Source: Gracilimonas sp040882225
Lineage (GTDB): Bacteria > Bacteroidota > Rhodothermia > Balneolales > Balneolaceae
Assembly (NCBI GenBank): GCA_040882225.1
Contig: JBBEBR010000005.1
Span: forward strand, 62,001 to 126,000
Reading direction: 5' to 3'
Length of the DNA stretch: 64,000 nt
The notes under the pieces were generated by a model. It saw only the letters and a list, made by a program, of their open reading frames with translations, was not told where the DNA came from and did no database searches. The translations under genes and the position numbers were made by a program. Shown here piece by piece: positions 1-8,605 of the stretch (position 1 is its first letter; the number at the start of each line of letters is the position of its first letter).

Positions 1-1
1 T

Positions 2-649
2 GAAGAGAATCTGCGAACAGCACCGCATCCCAAAGACAAGCTTGCACATTATGCGCGAGCAGCGGCCGATATTCAGTACAAGTACCCGATTGGTTGGCAG
101 GAAGTGGAAGGAATTCACAATCGCACGGATTTCGACTTGTCTCAACACCAGGAATTTTCCGGTAAAAAACTGGAGTATTTCGACCAGAAAAATCAGGAGC
201 GGTATGTTCCTTATGTGATAGAAACTTCGGTTGGATTAGACCGCCTCACCTTAATGGTTTTATGCGACGCTTATCGCGAAGAGGAAGTGGAAGGCGAAAA
301 ACGGGTAGTTCTAAAAATGAATCCAAAATTAGCGCCGGTTCAGGTTGGTATTTTTCCCCTGATAAAAAAACCGGAATTACAGGAAGTAGCTCATAAAATC
401 GAAGAGGATTTACAGGAAGAATTTTCCGTTTTGTATGATGAATCTGGTTCAATCGGAAAACGTTACCGCAGGCAGGATGAAGCAGGAACTCCTTTCTGTA
501 TAACCGTAGATTTTGAAGGTGTGGAATCGGATGGAGCAGATACCGTTACTATTCGTTACCGGGATGATATGAGCCAGGAACGTATTCCAGCCCATAAAGT
601 AGCTGATGCCATACGCGATGGAATGAAAAACTGGTCACCAGAAAAGTAA
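2..649 (+). CDS. glyQS: Glycine--tRNA ligase, C-terminal part (5' truncated by window edge)
   Basis: This charges tRNA-Gly with glycine in the cytosol. Only the last ~215 codons are present; the frame is open from base 2. The segment LAHYARAAADIQYKYPIGW, a following EGIHNRTDFDL, and the class II motif-3-like GLDRLTLMVL are characteristic of the homodimeric (archaeal/eukaryal/Bacillus-like) glycyl-tRNA synthetase. The tail from about position 330 is an anticodon-binding domain (APVQVGIFPL, then GSIGKRYRRQDEAGTPFCITVD). The first internal GTG at 104 is not the real start. The next gene converges on it, with 23 bp between the stops. The family call is firm; the start lies outside the window. Confidence 0.93.
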   Translation, partial: EENLRTAPHPKDKLAHYARAAADIQYKYPIGWQEVEGIHNRTDFDLSQHQEFSGKKLEYFDQKNQERYVPYVIETSVGLDRLTLMVLCDAYREEEVEGEKRVVLKMNPKLAPVQVGIFPLIKKPELQEVAHKIEEDLQEEFSVLYDESGSIGKRYRRQDEAGTPFCITVDFEGVESDGADTVTIRYRDDMSQERIPAHKVADAIRDGMKNWSPEK

Positions 650-672
650 AAAGAATCAGGAACCTACTTTAC

Positions 673-1464
673 TCAACTGACTTTTTTCAATAATGCTTTG
701 GCGTCTTCAAGATGCTGGTGATCGTTCTGAAACTGCGGTTCCATTTCCAGCACTTTCCGGAATTGCTCAGCAGCTTTTTCTCTCTGCCCGGAGTTTTTAT
801 AATGCTTAGCAAGATCTAACCGGAAAAGAATTTGGTAAGGATCAACTTCAATGGCTCTTTTGAGATATTCTTCCGCTTTTTCATTGCTTGCTCCTCCGGG
901 CAATCCTTCAGAAATCAAATTTGCCCCAAGTTTTTCGGCGTTGCTGATATTAGCGATACTGCTGTGCCAAACGCCATACAGATGCCAAACGGGAGCATAA
1001 TCCGGGGCAAGTTCGGCGGCTTTTTCAATATGTTTTTTTACGATATGGGATTTTCTGATGCGCTCCTTCTTTTCGGCAATGTCTGACAAGCGTCCGTTCG
1101 CCACTGCAAATACATAATGGGCATGCCCGCTGTCTGGATAAGACAAAATTGTTTTTTCCCCATAATAGTGTGCTCGTTTATACAACTCTCTCTTTTTCTC
1201 CTCATCCTTTTTACGATATCCTTCCCGAGCAAAAAGAAGGCTGGCATTCCACAATGCGGTATAATTTTGGCTCTCCATTTCCAACACTTTTAAATATATA
1301 TCCAGCGCTTCTCCTTCTTTCATTTCTTTAAACCGTTGATCGGCAAGCTGCAAAAGTGAATCGACTTTTTCTGAATATTGAACACTGGAAGCTATTGTTA
1401 ATCCTGATTCACCCAAAAAGGCAATAAGCAGCAACAGGCAAGTTTTATACTTAAATATAATCAT
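673..1464 (-). CDS. Secreted/periplasmic TPR-repeat protein
   Basis: 263 aa with an N-terminal signal-like hydrophobic stretch (residues 7-25). Tetratricopeptide units follow at about 30-65, 95-125 and 195-260 (for example AEEYLKRAIEVDPYQ and AAEQFRKVLEMEPQF). The middle (SGHAHYVFAVANGRLSDIAEKK, then APVWHLYGVWH) resembles the TPR fold of the RMDN (regulator of microtubule dynamics) family, which has bacterial homologues; that resemblance is from memory. TPR proteins usually mediate protein-protein contacts, and no enzymatic motif is visible. The start ATG has a GAGGAG ribosome-binding site a few bases upstream. It looks monocistronic. Confidence 0.7.
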   Translation of the reverse strand: MIIFKYKTCLLLLIAFLGESGLTIASSVQYSEKVDSLLQLADQRFKEMKEGEALDIYLKVLEMESQNYTALWNASLLFAREGYRKKDEEKKRELYKRAHYYGEKTILSYPDSGHAHYVFAVANGRLSDIAEKKERIRKSHIVKKHIEKAAELAPDYAPVWHLYGVWHSSIANISNAEKLGANLISEGLPGGASNEKAEEYLKRAIEVDPYQILFRLDLAKHYKNSGQREKAAEQFRKVLEMEPQFQNDHQHLEDAKALLKKVS

Positions 1465-1650
1465 TTTCTCCTCTTGATTTCCTTTGGACTTTAATTTTAG
1501 AACCTAAGCATGTGGCTCCTTGTTCCTTAAATCAAACAAAAGCAACCTTCCGTTAGTTTGGTGAATGCTTTAGCCGGAAAAAACCTTTTTCTACAAAGCC
1601 TGTTCACCCAACCAAATAAACGGTAATTAAAGTATTAAAAAAATGTCCCC

Positions 1651-3084
1651 ATGAAAAATCTATACTATTTTGCTCTGCTCGCGCTTTGTTTGTTTTCCTC
1701 ACCCGCCAATGCTCAAGTTACTGTGGTGAACGCATATCCCAATTTAAGTTTCAATTCACCAATAGATTATCAATATACCTCTACAACAGATAGCCGGGTT
1801 TTTGCAGCTGAGAGAAACGGACAGCTGGTGGTGTTTCAAAACAATCCCGAGACTAATAATTCGCAGGTTTTCCTGAATATAACAGATCAGGTTGATACTC
1901 AGGGCGAGGGCGGACTTTTAGGTTTCGCCTTTCACCCCGAATATAATGAGAACGGCTACTTTTATATCTACTACACAACAGATGATCCTTTTCGGTCAGT
2001 GCTTTCGAGATTTGAAGTATCGGAGGCAAATCCTGATTCCGCGGCATCTGATTCTGAGTTTATTTTGATGGAAGTGAACCAACCTTTTGCTAATCATAAT
2101 GCCGGACAAATTCGCTTCGGCCCCGATGGCTTTTTATATGTTGCGCTGGGTGATGGCGGCAGTGGTGGGGATCCCGAAGAAAACGGCCAAGACCGGACAA
2201 CACTTTTGGGATCCATTTTGCGGATTGATGTGGATACAACCGAAGATGATTTGAACTATGGAATTCCAGAAGACAATCCTTTTGTGGGAAATGATGAAGG
2301 CTACCGGGAAGAGATTTACGCTTACGGGCTTCGAAATCCTTACCGGTTTAGTTTTGATTCGGAAACGGGTGAACTTTGGGCTGCGGATGTAGGTCAAAAT
2401 AGCCTGGAAGAAATCAACATCATAGAAAGCGGGAAAAATTATGGATGGAATACTATGGAAGGCACTGAATGTTTTGATCCTGCTATGGGATGTGATACTT
2501 CGGGTTTAGAATTGCCCATTTTTGAATACGGCCGCTCCGAAGGCCAATCGATTACCGGTGGTTTTGTTTATCGGGGCTCTAAAGTTTCAGAACTGGAAGG
2601 GCGATACGTGTATGCTGATTTCGGCAGCGGGAGAATCTGGTCTTTAGCATGGGATGGAGAAAATGCCTCTGATAACCAGCTTATCCATAATTTTGATGGA
2701 AACCAGATTATTACGTTCGGTGAAGATCAAAATGGAGAGTTGTACTTCGGCGCCTTTGATGGAAATATCTACACTTTTGAAGCCAATCCGGTTTCAATCC
2801 AAGCACCGGCAGAGACGCCAAATTCTATTCGACTTGCACAAAATTATCCCAATCCTTTTAATCCAACAACAGAAATCAATTTTCATCTTCCCGAACCAAC
2901 CGATGTGGAATTGAGGGTTTATGATATTTTAGGGCAGGAAATCGCTTTGCTGTACGATGGTTATAAAAACAGCGGAGAACATAGTGTCCGTTTTGACGCC
3001 TCAAACCTCTCCGGTGGAATTTATATTTATGAGCTGAGAAGTGGCAATACCAACATCACCCGCAAAATGACTTTATTGAAGTAA
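1651..3084 (+). CDS. PQQ-dependent sugar dehydrogenase (GSDH family) with T9SS C-terminal domain
   Basis: 477 aa: signal peptide (1-21, ending ANAQ), six-bladed propeller of the soluble glucose/sorbosone dehydrogenase family (about 30-375), and a type A T9SS sorting domain (about 390-477, with NYPNPFNPTT and a terminal KMTLLK). Family landmarks are His149 in HNAGQIRFGPDG (position of the catalytic base in soluble PQQ glucose dehydrogenase), YVALGDGGSGGDP, and LRNPYRFSFD with ELWAADVGQN. By family it oxidises aldose sugars using PQQ and Ca2+; the true substrate is unknown. The C-terminus predicts export by T9SS and surface anchoring or release. Its 3' side carries a REP-like hairpin shared with the convergent sodC. 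Confidence 0.85.
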   Translation: MKNLYYFALLALCLFSSPANAQVTVVNAYPNLSFNSPIDYQYTSTTDSRVFAAERNGQLVVFQNNPETNNSQVFLNITDQVDTQGEGGLLGFAFHPEYNENGYFYIYYTTDDPFRSVLSRFEVSEANPDSAASDSEFILMEVNQPFANHNAGQIRFGPDGFLYVALGDGGSGGDPEENGQDRTTLLGSILRIDVDTTEDDLNYGIPEDNPFVGNDEGYREEIYAYGLRNPYRFSFDSETGELWAADVGQNSLEEINIIESGKNYGWNTMEGTECFDPAMGCDTSGLELPIFEYGRSEGQSITGGFVYRGSKVSELEGRYVYADFGSGRIWSLAWDGENASDNQLIHNFDGNQIITFGEDQNGELYFGAFDGNIYTFEANPVSIQAPAETPNSIRLAQNYPNPFNPTTEINFHLPEPTDVELRVYDILGQEIALLYDGYKNSGEHSVRFDASNLSGGIYIYELRSGNTNITRKMTLLK

Positions 3085-3110
3085 GCCGTGAGTTTCGATT
3101 TCCTCTGCAT

Positions 3111-3137
3111 AATCCCACAGATAAATCCGTGGGTTAT
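3111..3137. repeat. REP-like hairpin copy 1
   Basis: A short imperfect palindrome (CCCACAGAT / ATCCGTGGG, two-base loop) followed by TTAT, in the 90-bp convergent gap between the sugar dehydrogenase and sodC. The same core occurs at 7931-7954 and 8130-8153. It lacks the U-run of an intrinsic terminator, though a hairpin there could still protect 3' ends. Confidence 0.7.
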
Positions 3138-3174
3138 ACAAAAACCTTAGCGGGTACTGATGAGTTGATAGGAT

Positions 3175-3762
3175 TTACTCGGTTTCCGTTGAAGATTCTT
3201 CCATATCGGCTTCCGCAATACCTATAACGCCACAAGCTAACCGGGGGCCGGCATCACCAGAAGGCTGGGATTCAAGATCATCCTGACTGCCATGAATAAC
3301 CACAGCTCTCCCTATAATCTGGTTAATATCGATAACTTCATCTACATAACTGATCGTTGTGGTCTGCCCCGAAGTGGCATTCAAATTACCCATATCACCC
3401 ATGTGCCGGTTACCTTCTTCTGCATCCGGAGCCCCGTGCGGATTTTCTTCTGGAGAAAAATGTCCGCCGGCACTTGAGCCGTCATTAGCCGAGCAGTCTC
3501 CAAACTGATGCACATGAAAACCATGCTCTCCTTCCTCTAAACCTTCAAAATTTCCCTGTACTAATACTCCGCCGGTAGTTTCTTCAAAAATAACGGAGCC
3601 GGAGATTTCCTGATCTCCAAGTGCATGTACTGTGGCAATGGCTTTGGTTCTGTCTTCATCATATGAAGAAAAAAGATCGGCATCATTCATTCTTTGGCCG
3701 TTTGTACATCCCGCTATTACGAGTAAAAAAATGGTAAAATAACTACTGAGTTTCATTTTCAA
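3175..3762 (-). CDS. sodC: Superoxide dismutase [Cu-Zn], lipoprotein
   Basis: 195 aa. The N-terminus is a lipoprotein signal with lipobox VIAGC (Cys19), so the enzyme should be anchored in the envelope facing the periplasm or surface. All metal ligands are visible: Cu ligands H83, H85, H101 (bridging) and H157, and Zn ligands H101, H109, H120 and D123. The intrasubunit disulfide pair is C90/C177, and R174 is the substrate-guiding arginine. It dismutates superoxide to O2 and H2O2. A Glu/Asp-rich tail (AEADMEESSTETE) extends past the usual end. Convergent with the sugar dehydrogenase; nothing suggests an operon with the downstream acyltransferase. Confidence 0.95.
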   Translation of the reverse strand: MKMKLSSYFTIFLLVIAGCTNGQRMNDADLFSSYDEDRTKAIATVHALGDQEISGSVIFEETTGGVLVQGNFEGLEEGEHGFHVHQFGDCSANDGSSAGGHFSPEENPHGAPDAEEGNRHMGDMGNLNATSGQTTTISYVDEVIDINQIIGRAVVIHGSQDDLESQPSGDAGPRLACGVIGIAEADMEESSTETE

Positions 3763-3811
3763 ATCATTTATTTAAAATTAGCTTAATGAAAGAACACTAT
3801 AGCATTTGCCT

Positions 3812-5077
3812 TCATTCATTCAAAATGGATTTCCGTAAAACCTTAAAAGCCTGCAAGTGCTTTTTCATATTTTTATGAATGGAAGGCTTTTTCCTTTTAA
3901 TACGGGCCGCAGAGGTTGGGAGAATAATCTTTTTAGCTCGAATAAAAGCGGGTGCTGTGAGAAGGCTTAACCCAAAATAACCTGCAACTATGGGAAAGCC
4001 CACGCCACTTAACAGAAGAATGGAACTCACAATCAGGTAAAAAACCGGGAGAATAAAAACGCCAGTTAAAAACTTTATGGAAGCATCAAAAGCATGATCT
4101 TTTATCACATTATTGATCAGATACCGAACCGGCTGATACGGGATAATATTATTCAGAAATGAGAATAAATAGATTGGGAAAAGGAGAAAATCCAATACTT
4201 TAAGCTGTTTCCCGTAAGCGAGTTCAGAAAGCCGTACTCGATTTTTTTCAGCAAGCTTATCCAGTTCTTTTGCTTTCTCCACCAATTCTTCCGTCAGATG
4301 TTTCTCAGCCATGCAAATACGGCTGTTCATCAATTCAGGGTCTATCACTTTATAGCGGTCGGGTTCTAAATCGTCTAATAAAATTTTGTAGTAAGCGTAT
4401 TCTTCAAGATTTGGAACATGCATTACCAGCTCTTGCATGGCTAATTCAGTCCGCTCTTTTAACTTCTGAGTAGCTACATTTTCATCTTTGAGGAATTCCT
4501 CCTGATATTCTTTTACAGGAATGGGCTTCCCAAACTTCACATGTACAGGATTTCTTCCATATTGATGAAGACTGTAATTTACGCCCACCGGAATTATCTG
4601 AAGGTCAAGATTCCAGTCGCCACTTTCTTCCGCACCAAATGCGATACGGGTAAATCCTTTACTAAGCGGCCGGATTCTGCGCTGCAACTTGTGATTCGCT
4701 TCCGCAAAAACAAGCACGGTTTCTTTCTTCTTCAGATAACTAATACACTGTTCAAAAATGGCATTATTTTTTTGAACTGAGCTTAAACCATCTCGTACTC
4801 TGTAAACCGGAAGCATATTCAGAGATCGCAAAAACCAGCCAAGAATGGGCGGCTGAAAAGCCTGGGCACGGGTTAAAAAATACATTACGGGGCTTGTTTT
4901 GCAAGTCACCAAAAAAGCGTCCATAAAGGAATTCTGATGATTTGGAACATACAGCACCGGTTTGTCTTTTGGGATATTTTCCCTGCCGGTTGCTTTATAA
5001 CTGGAGTGAAATATTCTGAGCCCTGAACCTACCATCCAATGTCTAAAAAACTGATACCAAAGATAATTATTACGCAT
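3812..5077 (-). CDS. Lysophospholipid/glycerol-3-phosphate acyltransferase-like membrane protein
   Basis: 421 aa. The N-terminal half is a PlsC-type acyltransferase domain: motif I VPNHQNSFMD (H47...D53), motif III-like FAEANHKLQRR and motif IV IIPVGVNY. The His-to-Asp spacing is HX5D and not the bacterial PlsC HX4D; I recall HX5D from the yeast Gat/GPAT-like branch. The C-terminal region (about 295-380) has two or three membrane segments and ends in a strongly basic tail. It probably acylates a glycerophospholipid precursor at the inner membrane; the acceptor cannot be told. It overlaps the end of the upstream transporter gene by 8 bp, so the two are translationally coupled. Confidence 0.8.
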   Translation of the reverse strand: MRNNYLWYQFFRHWMVGSGLRIFHSSYKATGRENIPKDKPVLYVPNHQNSFMDAFLVTCKTSPVMYFLTRAQAFQPPILGWFLRSLNMLPVYRVRDGLSSVQKNNAIFEQCISYLKKKETVLVFAEANHKLQRRIRPLSKGFTRIAFGAEESGDWNLDLQIIPVGVNYSLHQYGRNPVHVKFGKPIPVKEYQEEFLKDENVATQKLKERTELAMQELVMHVPNLEEYAYYKILLDDLEPDRYKVIDPELMNSRICMAEKHLTEELVEKAKELDKLAEKNRVRLSELAYGKQLKVLDFLLFPIYLFSFLNNIIPYQPVRYLINNVIKDHAFDASIKFLTGVFILPVFYLIVSSILLLSGVGFPIVAGYFGLSLLTAPAFIRAKKIILPTSAARIKRKKPSIHKNMKKHLQAFKVLRKSILNE

Positions 5078-5993
5078 TGCTGAATATACGTTGAAGAGTT
5101 GATTTACCTACCGACCAATACCATCCTATGGAAAAACCTGCAATAATGTGCCAAATTGCCCACCATGCGGCTACTAAAGCCATGCCGCCCAAACCACCGA
5201 AAAAATTAAAAATGAGGAGTAATCCTAATCCTGAATTTTGAATTCCTGTTTCTATGGAAATTGACTTCCGGTCTTTTTTGGGAAGTTTGAATAGTGAACC
5301 TAATCCATATCCGGTGATTAAAGCCAGCCCATTGTGGAAGAAAACGAGTATCACCACTAAATGCACATAGTTTAAAAAGTTATCTAAATTCATTCCGAAA
5401 GCGACAACCACAAATCCCCCGAAAAAAATAATCCCGAATACTTTTATATAGGGTGAAATTTTCTGAGCCAGGTTGTCTTTGAAATGCCGAACTACCATTC
5501 CCAGGATTAATGGGATTCCCAAAATGAGAATAATGATGCGAAATACTTCCAGGAGATCGAGGTGCACTTCCGTCAAAATAGCATTTGTCGGTCCATAAAG
5601 ACTGGCCCAAAAGGCAAAGTTAAAAGGCGTCATCACAATAGATAAAAAAGTAGAAAGAGCAGTTAAACTAACCGATAAGGCGGTGTTCGCGCGGGCAAGC
5701 AATGAGAAAAAGTTAGAGATATTTCCACCAGGACACGCTGCTATCATCATCATTCCAAGGGCAAAACTGGGGCGGGGTTCAAAAAGCAGAACCATCAAAT
5801 AAGTGATAAAAGGCAATAATAGAAACTGCGAAGCGAGGCCAACAAGTGTCGATTTAGGTTTTTTCAGCACCTGCTTAAAATCCTTCAGCGTAAGCTCAAG
5901 AGCAACGCCAAACATAATTACAGCCAGCGAAACATTCATAATATGAAGTCCACCACTGTCAAGATTTAAACGAATTGCGTCTATAGATTCCAT
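5070..5993 (-). CDS. Bile acid:sodium symporter family (BASS) transporter
   Basis: 307 aa, almost entirely hydrophobic with about nine to ten predicted membrane helices. The signature GMMMIAACPGGNISNFFSLLARANTALSV holds the conserved crossover-region PGG-x-x-SN pattern of the BASS/SBF fold, and GIQNSGLGLLL is the second-repeat equivalent (E-x-x-x-Q-N). Members import organic anions with Na+, such as bile acids, pyruvate or pantoate; the substrate here is unknown. It is the first gene of a two-gene operon with the acyltransferase, overlapping it by 8 bp. Confidence 0.88.
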   Translation of the reverse strand: MESIDAIRLNLDSGGLHIMNVSLAVIMFGVALELTLKDFKQVLKKPKSTLVGLASQFLLLPFITYLMVLLFEPRPSFALGMMMIAACPGGNISNFFSLLARANTALSVSLTALSTFLSIVMTPFNFAFWASLYGPTNAILTEVHLDLLEVFRIIILILGIPLILGMVVRHFKDNLAQKISPYIKVFGIIFFGGFVVVAFGMNLDNFLNYVHLVVILVFFHNGLALITGYGLGSLFKLPKKDRKSISIETGIQNSGLGLLLIFNFFGGLGGMALVAAWWAIWHIIAGFSIGWYWSVGKSTLQRIFSNA

Positions 5994-6167
5994 GATCCTA
6001 AATAATTTTTCTGCCCGCCTTTTAACCTAAAAATTCATTTCCATACATTTGCTTAAGGATACAAAATTTTTGATTCACACTTAACGGGAATTCTTTAGCA
6101 CAGCCAATGTTTTGAAGCTATAAAAAAACTACTTTCTTTATCACCAAAATTCAAAACAACTTATCAA

Positions 6168-6593
6168 ATGAGTGAGAAACTGAATCCATTTCACCTTGCA
6201 TTTCCTGTTAGCGACCTCGAAGAAACGTATGCATTCTATCATGATTTATTGGGTTGTAAAACCGGCAGGCGGTCGGATCATTGGATTGATTTCAACATGT
6301 GGGGACACCAAGTAGTGGCGCACTTAAGTCCTGAAGAAGTTGGGGAATCAAAATCCAATGCTGTGGATGGACATGAAGTTCCGGTCAAACATTTTGGGGT
6401 GATTTTGGAAATGGACGAGTGGCAAACGCTTGCTGATAAGCTTAAAAGCGCAGGGATTAAATTTGTGATTGAGCCATATATTCGTTTCAAAGGCGAGCCC
6501 GGCGAACAGGCAACCATGTTTTTTCTTGATCCCAGCGGAAACGCGCTGGAATTCAAATCCTTCAAGGATAAAGGGCAGATTTTCGCTAAATAA
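6168..6593 (+). CDS. VOC (glyoxalase/bleomycin-resistance/dioxygenase fold) protein
   Basis: 141 aa, a single vicinal-oxygen-chelate module pair. PFHLAFPVSDLEETYAFYHDLLGC is the classic first beta-alpha-beta unit, with a metal-ligand candidate His (PFHLAF). TMFFLDPSGNALEFKSF is the second, with Glu as a candidate ligand. Sequence RSDHWIDFNMWGHQVVAHL resembles VOC proteins annotated as glyoxalase-like of unknown substrate. No neighbours indicate the reaction. Starts at ATG 6168. Confidence 0.85.
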   Translation: MSEKLNPFHLAFPVSDLEETYAFYHDLLGCKTGRRSDHWIDFNMWGHQVVAHLSPEEVGESKSNAVDGHEVPVKHFGVILEMDEWQTLADKLKSAGIKFVIEPYIRFKGEPGEQATMFFLDPSGNALEFKSFKDKGQIFAK

Positions 6594-6630
6594 TTGATCC
6601 CATAACAGAAAATCTTTCTCAGATATATAA

Positions 6631-6738
6631 TGTAGCGCAGAGACCTTTCAGGTTTCAAAATTATCAGGGGTAAATTCCATCTATCTCCTTATAAAACCTG
6701 ACAGGTCTTAACACGCTAAATTTTACATGACAATAGCT
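6631..6738. repeat. Dispersed palindromic element (CCTGACAGG family), copy 1
   Basis: About 108 bp, clearly homologous along its whole length to 41055-41159 (roughly 80% identical by eye). It contains 15-bp inverted arms, AGACCTTTCAGGTTT (6641-6655) and AAACCTGACAGGTCT (6693-6707), around a ~38-bp loop, followed by a conserved tail. No coding capacity. It lies between the VOC gene and asd. Confidence 0.8.
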
Positions 6739-6835
6739 TAAAAATCCGGCCTTCTTATTCAGCTGATTAGTTAAAAAATGGTTAGTTTTCATACTGATTC
6801 TCAAAACAACTTCAATCGAATCTTTTATCAAAAAA

Positions 6836-7888
6836 ATGAATGTTGGCATTCTTGGCGCAACCGGCGCTGTTGGACAAAAATTTATTCGACTACTTCAAAA
6901 TCACCCGTGGTTTCAAATTCAGGCCCTTGGCGCTTCTGAGCGATCGGCTGGAAAAAAATATACCGAAGCCGCCAATTGGATCGAAGATGTGCAACTACCT
7001 GAAGAAATGGCGAACCAAACCGTGCGAAATTGCAATCCTGAAGATTTCAAAGATGTCGATTTTGTTTTTTCAGGACTGGATGCTTCGGTAGCCTATGAAA
7101 TTGAAGGAGCTTTTGCCCGCGCCGGAATTCCCGTTATTTCCAACGCCAAAAATTACCGCATGGATGAATCAGTTCCCCTGCTGATTCCCGAAGTAAATCC
7201 AGAACATATCGATCTCATCAAAAAGCAGGAATTTACCAAAAACGGTAGCGGATGGATTGTTACAAATCCAAACTGTGTGGCCGTTCCGCTGGCTTTTTCG
7301 CTTAAACCGCTGCACCAGGTTTTTGGGGTTGAAGCCATTATCCTCACCACTATGCAGGCGGTATCAGGCGCTGGATATCCGGGAGTTCCAAGCCTTGATA
7401 TTTTAGGAAATGTTGTTCCATTTATTTCCGGTGAAGAACCAAAAATAGGCCCCGAAACCCGAAAATTATTAGGTGATTTTGACGGAGCAGAAATCAAACA
7501 GCCAGGAATTAAAGTTGACGCAACAGCTACCCGCGTTCCTACTATCAACAGCCACATGCTTTCGGTTTCAGTAAAGCTGAAAAACGCTCCTTCGGATTTT
7601 ACTGAAGTTGAAAAAGCATATCAAAACTGGAAAAATCCAATTGCGGACTTAAACCTTCCTTTCTCTCCAAAAAATCCAATTCGTGTTCATACCGACCAGC
7701 GTTTTCCTCAGCCACGCTTACATGCCGATCATGAAAACGGAATGCAGCTGCATATCGGCCGGCTTCGAAAAGCCGAAGTTTTCGATCTCAGTTATGTCGC
7801 ACTTGCTCATAATACAGTTCGTGGAGCGGCCGGCGGAGCTATCTTAAATGCAGAGCTATTGCTGAAGAAAGGATATTTGAAAGACTAA
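6836..7888 (+). CDS. asd: Aspartate-semialdehyde dehydrogenase (archaeal/fungal-type)
   Basis: 350 aa; NADP-binding N-terminus MNVGILGATGAVGQKF, catalytic thiol Cys147 in NPNCVAVPL, SGAGYPGVPSLDILGN, and the substrate/general-base region ENGMQLHIGRLR. It reduces L-aspartyl-4-phosphate to the semialdehyde for lysine/diaminopimelate, threonine and methionine synthesis. The length and the NPNC...SGAGYPGV arrangement match the archaeal/fungal subclass more than the E. coli type. No aspartokinase or dap gene adjoins, so it appears to be a lone gene. Confidence 0.94.
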   Translation: MNVGILGATGAVGQKFIRLLQNHPWFQIQALGASERSAGKKYTEAANWIEDVQLPEEMANQTVRNCNPEDFKDVDFVFSGLDASVAYEIEGAFARAGIPVISNAKNYRMDESVPLLIPEVNPEHIDLIKKQEFTKNGSGWIVTNPNCVAVPLAFSLKPLHQVFGVEAIILTTMQAVSGAGYPGVPSLDILGNVVPFISGEEPKIGPETRKLLGDFDGAEIKQPGIKVDATATRVPTINSHMLSVSVKLKNAPSDFTEVEKAYQNWKNPIADLNLPFSPKNPIRVHTDQRFPQPRLHADHENGMQLHIGRLRKAEVFDLSYVALAHNTVRGAAGGAILNAELLLKKGYLKD

Positions 7889-7930
7889 TTTTCACAGATT
7901 TTCCAGCGGAATAATTGAACGAATTAAATT

Positions 7931-7954
7931 ATAACCCACGGATTTATCCATGGG
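7931..7954 (+). repeat. REP-like hairpin copy 2
   Basis: ATAACCCACGGAT followed by an imperfect complementary arm (ATCCATGGG). Same family as 3111-3137, and in inverse orientation to the copy at 8130-8153. Confidence 0.75.
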
Positions 7955-8129
7955 ATTTTATGGGTGAATACAGAGAAGATCTGAGCTCCAATGGTTTTCT
8001 CGGTCATAATCTTGTCGAAGATTGGGCCGGATATCAATACAGATACCTCCATACCAGCGAGAGCGTCCTCGAAACCTGGTTTCTGTTAATCAACACATAG
8101 CCTCGGACGGACGGATCTCTCATGCTTTT

Positions 8130-8153
8130 CCCACGGATGAATCCGTGGGTTAT
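8130..8153 (-). repeat. REP-like hairpin copy 3
   Basis: CCCACGGAT-GA-ATCCGTGGG followed by TTAT: a perfect 9-bp stem with a two-base loop. With 7931-7954 it forms a head-to-head pair like a bacterial interspersed mosaic element. Confidence 0.8.
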
Positions 8154-8227
8154 GGCAAGAATTATAAAACCATCTTATCTGGAACTCACGTCGATTCAGA
8201 AACGAAACAGGATTCAATAAAATCTCT

Positions 8228-8605
8228 TTACTCCCCGACTTTCCCTTTTTCCATGATAAGATTCAACCTTTCTGAGAAATCGCTCATCTCATTTTTGTAA
8301 GCTCTTTCAATGATGAGTTTAATTCTACCCTGATTACTCCCTGGCAAAGGATCGAGAAAAGCTTTTTTGTTTGCTTCAATAATCAGGTTATTTCGGAAAA
8401 ATCCTTTCTTAAAATTCACCTCTTTAAGCTGGTCAATATCGATTGAGAATTTATTGAGATTACTGGTACTGCTTCCTTGCAGGTTGTACACTTTGAACTC
8501 GAAAAGCAGCTCGTTATTTGCATAACTGATAATGCCTTTCACTTCTTTGCCGTTGCCTTTTTCATCGGCAGAATCCTTTAAAAAGTAACTGTAGGGGATG
8601 CTCAT
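8228..8605 (-). CDS. Conserved hypothetical protein, downstream paralogue of pair
   Basis: 125 aa, no signal peptide or membrane segment, mixed alpha/beta. It shares a pattern with its upstream neighbour: a central strand pair (NNELLFEFKVY), a Leu-Lys-Glu then KKGFFRNNLII turn, a DPLPGS loop, and a final amphipathic helix with ERLNLIMEK. The layout (several strands and one C-terminal helix) suggests a small PH-like fold, but that is inference. The ATG overlaps the TGA of the upstream gene by one base (TGATG), implying coupled translation. Function unknown. Confidence 0.65.
   Translation of the reverse strand: MSIPYSYFLKDSADEKGNGKEVKGIISYANNELLFEFKVYNLQGSSTSNLNKFSIDIDQLKEVNFKKGFFRNNLIIEANKKAFLDPLPGSNQGRIKLIIERAYKNEMSDFSERLNLIMEKGKVGE

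Larger units (their letters stand above)
7889..8227. other. Gene-free stretch holding an inverted REP pair
   Basis: 339 bp between asd (+) and the paralogue pair (-). It holds two inverted copies of a CCCACGGAT...ATCCGTGGG hairpin ~180 bp apart (7931-7954 and 8130-8153). The DNA between them has no recognisable gene. A 61-codon open frame at 7915-8100 runs through one REP copy and has no plausible protein character. Confidence 0.7.

Noticed and set aside
7915..8100. 61-codon frame between asd and the paralogue pair
   Set aside because: Crosses a REP hairpin, no ribosome-binding site, no protein-like composition.
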